Shown here piece after piece: positions 55,030 to 64,000 of a DNA stretch of 64,000 bases. A program made the translations under genes and the position numbers. The DNA comes from Chromera velia (Eukaryota > Sar > Chromeraceae): assembly GCA_018398765.1 (NCBI GenBank), contig JAHBMJ010003505.1, positions 89,460 through 153,459 of the forward strand, given 5' to 3'. The notes beneath the pieces are model-generated. The model searched no databases and had not been told where the DNA came from. It worked only from the letters and a program-made list of their open reading frames with translations. The number at the start of each line of letters is the position of its first letter. The stretch's first letter is position 1.

Positions 55030-57480
55030 ATGAAGTGTCTTGCCGTGCTTCCAGTTGCACTTTCCGTTTACCTCTTCGGAATGACCTCCTCCGCTCATTT
55101 GAAAAAGCCTTCACACCATCCAGAAAAGACAAGACGAAGAAGAAGCAGGGAGGACAGAAAGGTGGCAGATGTCAACGTCCAAGCCACAGAATCCACTCCA
55201 GAAACCCGGCACCAAGCAGCCAAAAGCCTTTTTCGACCAATGCTCTCGGACTCCCTGATGTTCATCCAAGACTCCATTCCCCCCTCTTCCAGAGGTCCCC
55301 ACATTCTTCTCTTTGACGACCATATGCCCTCAGCAGAAACCGAAGCAGACGGCCCTAGTGGATCCTTCTCACTCGCACAGGAAAGCAAAAGGAGAGCGAT
55401 CGCTCTCTCAGGCTATCCCGTGCCCACCATCAGCGGGGATTTCTCCAAAGATCCCCTCAGTGACGTGGAACAGAGTGCAAGTGGCGGTTTCGCACAAGTA
55501 CAAGGAGAAGTTCCCCGCCCCCCCGGGGACTCTCCCCCTCCTCCCTCTACAGGCTCCTCCTCGTTTTCTCTCTCCAGCTCCTTCCCAGGGCTTGTGAACG
55601 CTCTTCAGTTCACTGAGAGAGAGAAGCAGGCCCAGAGCCAGGCGGCAGGGAAGGAAATGCAGGCATACGAGTGGGTGCTCATTGTGATCGGCTGTTTGGT
55701 GGGTCTGGTGCTGATCATCTGGTTCATCTACATCATCAGAGGAGGGCTCGTGCACCTCCACGCGCAGAGAGAGAGCCCCCACAGACAGGTCAGGCAATTT
55801 AGATGCAGGCTTGCAAAAGTAAAAGTTATCTCTCGCCATTCATGCGAACATCGTTGTTTCTTTTCGGGTTCTGTTGACTCTCAGAGAGAGAGACAGGTGA
55901 ACCGGGGTGGTGGGAAGGGAGGAAAGCCGGGAATGATCTGTCTGCAGAGTCTGGACAGACAGACAGACAGACAGACACCACACCCCTCCGACTAAAGAAG
56001 GGAGGGAGATCGCATGATGGGGTGATCTGTCTGTGCATGTATGTATGCGTCGACACGAAGTGAAGCGCAGCAGAGGAAGGATTCGTATAGTCCTCCTGTT
56101 CCTGCAATCATGTTTGTCTCGTGTGCCCTTTCTGTTCCTTTCTGGTCCTCATTGACTCCAGTCTCCTATTTGGGTCTAGTCACGAGAGTTTTTTTCCCGG
56201 TCTACCTATTTTCCTTCGTTTTTCTCTTGTTCTGCTCGCTTGATCGATCACAAAAGCCCTTTTTCAACACCCCCTTCAATATTTGTTTGACTAATTAATT
56301 TCTCAGAAGGAGCCTGCGAAACCCATTCTGAAGTCCAGCGGGACCCAAAACTCTCCCCCTGGAGACAGAACTGTGGACGATAACGAGGCCTTCAGTCTCG
56401 AAGATTCGTTGAGAGACGTTGACGCACAAACGGACGGAAACGGAGAAACATCAAGAGGAGAGAAAAGCGCCAGATTCGCCGAAACGGTCGGTTGGTAGAT
56501 TGGTTAACGATAAGCATGAAAAGTGAGTTGCGATTCTGTCATCTTCCGCCCACGAACAGGTCAAACGCGCAGGGCCGATGTGGTGTTTGAGTTACCGGGC
56601 GTACACAGAGGAGACATTTGGCAAACAGAGCGGGTCTTCATAGTCGAACATTCCCCCCCCCCCCCTAGGGTCTCTTTTTTCCCTCGTTAACCTCACTCAA
56701 CTCCATCCAAGAGGAAACCTTGCCTCTGATTTCCTTCCTTTTCTATCTGCCTCGTATCTGCATTGGATCGATCTATCCCCTCTGCTCCTGTCTTGCGTCT
56801 GTCTGCATCTGTGTTGTGCACTGCACTGCACTGCACTGCAGGTCACGATGTACAGTGCCCGGAGGCGGATGTCGGAGCTCGTGTCGGGCTTCTTCGGCTT
56901 CCAATATCCCCCCCAGAACCCCAACGGTGCAGGGGGTCCGAATCCGTACCTAGTCGGAAAGGAGGAAGAGCAGGGGGGGGCCTCCTCGTCTGCTCAAAAG
57001 AGAGGGACATTCGCGGCGGCGCGAGGGGCACACCACAACAGAAGCAGGGACGTATTAGACAGAAACTCTTCCACGATCTGGGAAAGAGAGAATGGGGACC
57101 CTAATGGGAAGATGAGTGCCTATTCTCCTCTGAAGGGTGCATTGATGGGATATTCCCCTGATGGTTCTGGTCAGACCTCACGACTAGGTAGCAGCGACGG
57201 ATCGGGTGAGGGCGGAATGGCGTCACCCACTGGGTCTTTTCTGGCTCTTGATGGCCCGACGCCAGCCAGCAGGAGCCCCGTTCTCTTTCCGGGACCACGG
57301 GGAGGGGGGAGCGCCGACCCGGCAGCTGCAGGTGTGGGCCTAGGGAAGCAGACGAATGGTTCGAGGGGGAGTGGGAGGCCCGACCGTTTCCCTGCTGATT
57401 TGAGTGCGATCATTGAGGCAGACAACGAAGGGGGGTCTCTCAATGCGAGTGGAAGAGAGAAGGGAAGGGGAAGAAACTAA
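55030..57480 (+). CDS. Type I single-pass membrane protein, unknown family
   Basis: Three exons: 55030-55788, 56307-56486, 56842-57480, all phase 0, 525 residues. The start MKCLAVLPVALSVYLFGMTS is a signal peptide, with SSAH as the likely cleavage area. A basic patch follows (KTRRRRSREDRK), then a Ser/Pro-rich luminal or extracellular part. A membrane segment lies at about 214-238 (WVLIVIGCLVGLVLIIWFIY). After it comes a cytosolic tail of about 285 residues that is Gly/Ser/Pro-rich and includes FFGFQYPPQNPNG. No known domain was recognised. The signal peptide plus single helix gives a type I topology. Intron 1 has a short GACA repeat. A surface or endomembrane protein is the limit of the inference. 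Confidence 0.75.
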
Positions 57481-59179
57481 AGAAAGCAGCCAGGGAGGGC
57501 AGAGGAAAACAAAGAAAGAGTGTTATTCGATCCGAGACTACTACACAAATAGCAAAGAATGGAAAAGGAGAGTCATCGCATGAAAAAGAGAAGAAGGAGA
57601 GCCCCCTGCCACCAACGAGAAGGGAGTTTCTGTCTTTTTTTTGGCTTTGGTTCTGGCTGTCCACTGCTTTTTCAAATGCATAAAAGGCATGCAAGCCCAT
57701 GCAACCATCTACACGGCATTTTATGAACAAACAAACAAGCAAACAGACCAACAAGGAAGAAAAGAAAGGAAACCGAGAAGGAACATGAGCATGCAGACTT
57801 TCTCCCTCCAATCTGTTTTTTTGGTTGGCTGATGAATTTAAGGATTTCACATTCGTTCGTCCTTCCTTTGTTCGAACGAACTTTCAGACAGCCACTTCAC
57901 TTCTTTCTCCCCCCCTCTGCCCAGCCTGCCTCATTGAAAACGAAAGCATTTTTTCGCAATTTGTTCGCGCCCATTCGCGAAAATTCTTTTCAAAACAGAT
58001 CAGGCAAGTGCGTGAGAATAAACAGAAGAAGAAAAATGGAAAAAGGAATGAAACACAGAAACGACATATTGTACAAGTATACAAGAAAAGCCCCGGTAAA
58101 GAAGAAAACAAAACCAAAGAGAATAATGGGTAAAGAACCGAGAGCAGAATGCATCACAGACACAGAGAGAGCTAGAAGGAAAGCGAGACAGACGAAAGAA
58201 AGAACGAAACCCTCTCATTCTGGACCCATTGTGGGTGTTCCAGTTCCGTCCTTTCGATCAGGCTGTCATTGTTTTCTTTCGACCGACGAGTTGCGCACAT
58301 GCACCTACGATTGAAGTTTTCGAACTATTTTCTTTCCGTCATTTGCCTGCCGAGGACTGCTTCGATTGCTTCACCGTCACCCAGGCCAAGAGCGAGAAAG
58401 GGACGTCCAGGTCAATAAAGTCGGGCCGGCAACCTCCCTTGCCAGAACGCAAACGGAAATGTGCAAGGGATGGTCTGCATGCGTCCCGGAGGGAATCTCG
58501 GTTCAGGAAGGAAGGAAGCATTTTAGCTGGGAGTGGACTGCAGTCGTCTTAACTGCGGGCAGAAGAATGGACTCTCTTTCCTTGCCAAACGCAATGCCAC
58601 ACAGGTGTTAGATAAGTAGCAAACTTTTCAAGTCTACAAGCAGCACACGACTTTGGAGTCGATTGAGAGAGAGAGAAGGGAATCGAGCGATCGCCTGATC
58701 CCTCGACTCTCCCATTGAAACCAGCACACTGCCCCCTTCCCACGGTAAGGTTCAGCACCAGTACAGGCGCTCAGATTCCTCTTCGCTGAGGCAATCATCA
58801 TCATTATCATGTGTCGTCGCCATAAGCGGCATGATCAGCCTATTTCTAGATGTAGTGTTTGGCAATATCGTATGAGGCAGTTTCATTTTTAAATCTATGT
58901 TATAATTAATTGTTTTCTACTTTGTATCATACAACTTGGCCCGGGTTCTATCCAATCATACCTTTACGTACCTTTACACTTTATAAATGTTTTTATATAT
59001 GGTAGAAAAAATGTTAAAAGAACATAAGTATCATTTTAGGTGTAATTCAACACTTTCAAACACTTTAATAGAGTTCATTGAGTCAACAACAAAAAATTAA
59101 TGTGGTGGGGTTGGTGTAATATGCTAAAGTTGAACAGGGCTGTTGATTGATTGATTGATTATAATTGATTGATTGATTA

Positions 59180-59213
<34 letters not shown>

Positions 59214-59880
59214 AGATATAGATTAATATAGATGGGTAGATTAATTGAATCTAGCTCGACAACTCTAAGTACGAAAAACGGAATCGCCCCTCAAATTAAT
59301 GATTGAGGGTTTTGTTATGCATGCCGCGCCCCGTTTTCGGTCCTTTTTGATGATTGAGGGTTTTTTCATGCATGCCGCGTCCCCATTTTTTGATGCGATC
59401 GATACCACTGATCATACCAGCAAAAGTAACTGCAGCGAAAACCTTATCATTTTGCCTAGAATTTTACGACGCGCGCATGACGCGTGCACGCGCTAGCTAG
59501 CAAATCAGAGACAGAGCATATATATATAATGGGACCATACATGTCTGATTCTTATGTCACGCACCTTGTGACAGAGCTTAATTCGATCATTTTCGATCGC
59601 CAGCTTGCCTGGCCACAAACAATTCATCGTGTCAAACGCGTCTGCTTTGACCACTCAAACGCTGTAGGAAGTGGTTTTATTTTGATAGAAAAGGTTTGTC
59701 AATCGTGTGTGCGAATCAGAACGATTGGCTCTCTTCTGAATTGGTTCCAAGGGAGTTCTTGTTACGTGTAGACGGGTCATGTACTGATTGCTCTGCTTTC
59801 CACTTTCCGCTCTCTGGCAGGTCCTTTCGTCCTAGCCTCTTCACCTAAGGACGTTTGTGTGCCCCACCCCGTTGTTTGTC
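57481..59880. other. Intergenic region, no supported gene
   Basis: 57481-58790 is mixed sequence with A/G-rich stretches and no convincing exon. 58790-59290 is AT-rich with a GATT microsatellite (59143-59215). 59298-59390 has two copies of a GATTGAGGGTTTT..CATGCATGCCGCG unit. 59465-59500 is rich in CGCGC and GCTAGC about 400 bp before the next ATG. Confidence 0.55.
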
Positions 59881-60515
59881 ATGGGAGAACACAGAGGAAG
59901 TGCGTGTATCGAGTCCACCCTGGACGACCCGGGCCTGAGCTTCATGCGAAGATTGACAAAGGCGAAGGTAGCGGGCGACTCCTTCATTGACATTGCCAGA
60001 GAGTGCGTTGAAGAAAGGCACGAAAATCGCCCCCCTTTGCCGACAAGGCTCCCCCAGGTATGGGACTACAGACCCCAACCCCCGCCTGATATGGGAGAGA
60101 GCTACAAAGGAGACGGCGAGACCTTCCAGCCTCGTTCCGTACTGGATTTCATTGGAATTTCAGGGGAGGCGCAGCCTGACGACAAAATAGACAAGAAGAC
60201 ACTTGGGGAGGGGATGAAGTTGCTTCTGCTGGATAAGGAAGCCAGAGGAGCCAACCTACAAGGCGAATACGGAGGAACGCGAGTAGTAAGTTAAGTGGTG
60301 AAGCTGTTCGTTTCTCTGTGATCCTTCTCGACTTTTATCTCTTTATTTCTGCCGCTGTTATGAATTCATCCTTCTGACTTTCAAATCGAAAAGAACTAAG
60401 TCCCAGTGCCTGATTTAGTCGCCCCCTTCCCTGCACAGTGAAATTCGTCGTGATTCTTCGTCCCTTTTCTTTCGAACTCTTCGCTTCCTTCCTTCCTTCC
60501 TTCCTTCCCTCCCTC

Positions 60516-60558
<43 letters not shown>

Positions 60559-60587
60559 TTCTTTCTTTCTTTCTTTCTTTCTTTCTC

Positions 60588-60634
<47 letters not shown>

Positions 60635-60759
60635 CTGCTTGTTTCTTTCTCTCCTTGTTTCTTTCTCTCCTTGTTTCTTTCTTTCTTTCGTTCTTTCGTT
60701 CTTTCGTTTTTTCGTTCTTTCTTTCTTTCGTTCTTTCTTTCGTTCTTTCGTTTTTTCGT

Positions 60760-60801
<42 letters not shown>

Positions 60802-60817
60802 TTTCGTTCTTTCTTTG

Positions 60818-60857
<40 letters not shown>

Positions 60858-60871
60858 TTTCTTTGTTTCTT

Positions 60872-60929
<58 letters not shown>

Positions 60930-61294
60930 GGTCGGTCGGTCGGTCGGTCTGTCCGTCTGTCGGTCTGTCTGTCGGTCTGTCTGTCTGTCTGTCCTGTCTG
61001 TCCTGCCTGTCTACAGCCGAAGCATCTTTTGAGTCGGTTGAACGGTTGGTTCCGCCGCCTTTTTGCTTGGACAGGAAGATTCGGAGCTACCGGGACCACC
61101 GACCGCAAGTCCCACCCCCGACAAGCTTCCCAGGGAACTTAGTTTTTCCACCAGCACAGAGGGTCCCTGCATTTTCCCCCGACGAAGACAACAGTGCCAA
61201 TGGACTTCCAGCCCCGTCTCCCAGCCGCGCCGTCCCCCGCAGTAGAAACGATGACGGTGGATGGAGGTGTCCAAAATGTAAAGCGACCTTCTGA
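59881..61294 (+). CDS. Hypothetical protein ending in a CxxC motif, C-terminus uncertain
   Basis: Exon 1 starts at the ATG at 59881 (MGEHRGSACIESTLDDPG). With a donor at 60290 (GTTAAG) it joins in frame to an exon at 61017-61294, giving 228 residues. An alternative donor at 60286 (GTAAGT) would put the second exon in a different frame and end it after about 45 residues. Exon 1 is acidic and helical (FMRRLTKAKVAGDSFIDIAR, KLLLLDKEARGANLQG) and is not recognised. The second exon is Pro-rich and ends GGWRCPKCKATF, the first half of a zinc finger. Its expected continuation (SDDYQTHPNAKKRC) lies just beyond the stop in another frame. The intron is almost entirely CT repeats (60480-61015). Confidence 0.5.
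60480..61010. repeat. Long CTTT/CT/GTCG/GTCT microsatellite block
   Basis: About 530 bases of pyrimidine-rich simple repeats on the plus strand (TTCC, TTTC, TC, then GTCG and GTCT). They create false Phe/Leu/Ser frames on one strand and Lys/Glu/Arg frames on the other. Confidence 0.95.
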
Positions 61295-62599
61295 AGCGAA
61301 CGAGGTCTGACGACTACCAAACCCACCCCAACGCAAAGAAGAGGTGCAAAGAGAACATCCAAGCAGCAGCAGTACATCATGAGCCCCCTCCTCCCTTCCC
61401 TTTTCCTCCTCTTCATCCTCCTCCTCCTCCGCTACCGTAGCCGCATTGCCTATTCCACCGGCTCCCCCCCGAAGCCCCACTACTATCACAGCCCCCCTGG
61501 AGAAGGTCGTCGCCAGGAAAATCAAGAAGGTTGCACCGAAGAGAAGCGAACGAGCTAGAGCCAGATGCAGCGGCCGCCCCCGATCCCATTCCAGCTCCCG
61601 TCTCAACCCCACTCGCAGAATCCAGTTCCCCCTCTGCTTCTAGCGGCATCTCCCATCCAGCTTCGGCGCATGACCAAGAGCATCAAAACCCACCCTCTTC
61701 AGAACAGGAATCCTGAGAGCAAGAGAAGAGGTTTTGGAGAAGGTATTCGGCCCCACCAGCACCGTCGCTCTTTCGGTATGGGACTTTGAGAGTTTCGTTA
61801 CCGCCGAAAGAGTCCTCCCGCAAGATACGAAGACACAGCATCAGAAGAATCCCCCTCCGCAGGGGCGCCCTCCCACCCCCCCCAGCCCTGTCTAAAGACC
61901 ATGACGGTGCCGGTTCCCGCGTGCAGTTTTTCTTTCTGTTTTTTCTTTGTTTCCCCCCCCTTTTTTTCTTGGTTATTTTTTCTTGTTTTGTTCCTTTTTT
62001 TCTCTCTCTTGTCTTGAGTGAAAGCAGGAGAGGATTAACGTGTGGCGTGTGAACCCAGTGATCACGTGATCGTCTGACGGGAGGTGGAGAGTCAAGGGGC
62101 GCTTAACTCTCACCTTTCGGGCCCCCTGCCCACTTTGTCTGAGTTGTCGTGATGTTCTTTTGTCTTTGTTGCTTTCTTCCTTTTTGTCTGTTGGGTTCAC
62201 GAAGAAAAGGAGGGAAAGAAACCATATAGTCTGTCTGTCTGTCTACCTGTGACTGTTTCTTCCTCTCCCTCTTCGTTTTTGAAGTGCGTCCTGTTGATCT
62301 TTCTTCTTGACATTCGTCTCGTCTCAGCTGTCTCTCTTGTGCTTGGAGAGAATAGTTGTGCAAAGCTTTTACCTCTTGAATGGGTGCGGGGGGTGGAGGG
62401 AAAATTAATTCTGATTCTGTCACTGTGCCGGCGTTTCTGCAGAACGTCTGCTGAGGGATTCCCCTGCGCAGATGCTTTCTCTCTTTTTTTTTTTTCCTTC
62501 TCCCATCCATGTATTCTACCCGGGCTCGTTGAGAGACTCTGCTGCCATGACGTTCCCTTCCCTTCCCTTCTGTCTGGACACCTTGATGGATGCATGCAG
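61295..62599 (+). other. Coding-like fragments in changing frames downstream of the CxxC gene
   Basis: Open stretches with coding character are 61306-61437 (SDDYQTHPNAKKRCKENIQ, then Pro-rich), 61531-61716 (REANELEPDAAAAPDPIPAP) and 61716-61890 (EEVLEKVFGPTSTVALSVWD). They are in different frames, with no good splice sites between them. They may be decayed exons, exons with short introns, or a patch of indel errors. 61900-62599 shows only T-rich low complexity. Confidence 0.4.
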
Positions 62600-62791
62600 A
62601 CGCTGCGTGATGAAAGAGAAATTGCAGACACACGAAAGGCGCTGGCGGATCTCATGGCGAGAAGCGTCAGGGAGATGTCGGCGCCCACCCAGCAGCCGGT
62701 GCAACAGCCGCCTCCTCCTGTCCAACCGCAGCTGCCTCCAACGCAGCATGTGGAAAGCAGACCAACGAGAAGGGGGGGGAGAAGAAAATAG
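62600..62791 (+). CDS. Probable terminal exon with coiled segment and Pro/Gln-rich tail
   Basis: A good acceptor (GCATGCAG) at 62599 is followed by 63 codons in phase 0 and a TAG at 62789. The start TLRDEREIADTRKALADLMA is helical and charged. The rest is Gln/Pro-rich and ends with a basic RRGGRRK. It may be the last exon of the gene beginning at 59881, but the connecting exons are not resolved. Confidence 0.45.
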   Translation, partial: TLRDEREIADTRKALADLMARSVREMSAPTQQPVQQPPPPVQPQLPPTQHVESRPTRRGGRRK

Positions 62792-64000
62792 AGTCAAAGG
62801 TAGAAAAGGCTTTTATGGCCTGCACTTAGTGCTCCAGATCCAGAAAGGAAACGTATGTATGGTAGAGTCGACCAGGTGCCATGAATCACCTGTGCCATTC
62901 GCAGTTATTGCCGGTCAAGGCTTACGTACTGCGAAATTTCTGTTATATCAGTGACTTTCTGGCAAGTTTCTGCTAAATGTGGGAAGTGCGATATAGCACA
63001 GCATGGTATACTGACATTAATGTTAGGATTTTTCTCGCAGTCCACTGCGGGGGGGCGGCAATATATTATGCCAATACCATATTATTAAACATATAAATAC
63101 TCTATGTCATAGTATGACACACCCGAAATGTCAGGATCAGGATATATAATGTAACTAAGCACTAGTCTGATTAACTAAATGATTAAGCATGATATGATTG
63201 ATATCAGTATATTTGTAAATACTAAGATGCAGAAACTAGTCGTTCATACTAGTAGTACAATTAGAAAGTCATAGTAGCTAGATTGAATACGTATAAGCAT
63301 TGAACTATAGCTATACAATAGTGTAAGTAAAAGAATTTAAAAAGATTAAATGGATTTTAATTCTTTAACATTCGAAGAGCGTTTTGACTTTAGGTTTTGA
63401 GTCTTTTGAGTCAAGTTTTGACTATCTTTAAAAAGTTTCTGGTCTGTACTGGTCTCAACGTCTCGTATCTAAAGTTTCCAAACTGCATAAACAATCGGTT
63501 TAGTATATAACGGTGGCAGCCTTTTAGTTTATAATATGATGCACAATCCATAATATGATGCACAATCTTTAAAACTAGCCCTAGAACTAGCCTTAGCTAC
63601 GAACTAGCCTAAAAAGTTAAAAACATGATCATTGCATGAAAGGGCTAAAATTTTTCTTTTTAGAGAACAACCAGGAGAGACACTTTGCCGATGCGATGCG
63701 ATACGCGATGCGTTAATTCATAAAAAACATACACTTTTTAAACTTGAAGAATTTACGTGTTTCTCAACTTTCAAGCAATCAATGCCAATCAACTTGCGGA
63801 TCGACTGAAATTACTTTGTAAACTGACAGGCTCAGTGACAGCCGTACATTGAAAAGGCTGGTGTTCATGAAAACTGTCTTTCATGCATGTATCATAGACG
63901 TCATCATGCATCACGCTCCAAGTCATAGGCACACGTATGCTCATGGGGAACGAACACGTACAGACAAGCTATTGTACACAGACACCTGACACTTTCTTGC
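62792..64000. other. AT-rich 3' flank, no gene seen
   Basis: Mostly AT-rich sequence with many TAA/TAG words on both strands. TATAATATGATGCACAATC is repeated at about 63530 and 63550. No open frame of note. Confidence 0.6.

Noticed and set aside
60438-61142. Phe/Leu/Ser-rich (plus) and Lys/Glu-rich (minus) frames over 200 codons
   Set aside because: Entirely a translation of pyrimidine microsatellites in an intron.

Overview
The window reads as nuclear DNA of an intron-rich eukaryotic alga, most likely an alveolate of the chromerid type (Chromera-like). This is inference. The reasons are nine spliced or single-exon nuclear genes, long introns packed with CT, TG, GACA and longer tandem repeats, two flagellar-type genes, and a large helical-repeat RNA-binding-type protein with a signal-peptide-plus-basic leader as used for complex plastids. 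No bacterial features, operons or CRISPR arrays are present. Exon models were built by hand by matching splice sites, phase and protein similarity. All coordinates come from reading the sequence and none were confirmed by transcripts.

Layout. 289-4649 (+) is the 3' part of an STPGR/SHIPPO-type microtubule protein with an acidic tail. 7327-12163 (+) is a complete ten-exon SNF8/VPS22 gene (ESCRT-II). 14783-15478 (-) is a small intronless secreted protein. 17041-29809 (-) is a 24-exon, 1836-residue protein that joins a MYCBPAP-like ciliary region to a heavily expanded and catalytically degraded phosphoglycerate-kinase fold. 30623-33214 (+) is an intronless WW-WW-RRM protein. 35149-42865 (-) is a 12-exon ankyrin-repeat protein with a basic tail. 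43552-53335 (+) is a 12-exon, 1941-residue OPR/HPR-like helical-repeat protein with a probable plastid leader. 55030-57480 (+) is a type I membrane protein. 59881 onward (+) is an unrecognised gene whose 3' part, around a zinc-finger-like motif, does not stay in one frame.

Organisation. Two gene pairs are head-to-head (17041-29809/30623-33214 and 35149-42865/43552-53335). Their short shared upstream regions carry the same GC-rich plus ATGCAT-rich motif. Gene 3' ends, by contrast, open into AT-rich islands, one of which holds a 600-bp foldback (inverted-repeat) element. Introns often start with C at position +3 of the donor (hand count 33 of 61), and several donors sit at the edge of GTCA microsatellites.

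Functionally the window mixes flagellar structure (STPGR protein, MYCBPAP/pseudo-PGK fusion), membrane trafficking (SNF8), RNA regulation (WW/RRM protein, OPR-like protein) and surface or secreted proteins of unknown role. The fusion of a ciliary MYCBPAP-type scaffold with a dead PGK is the most unusual object here.
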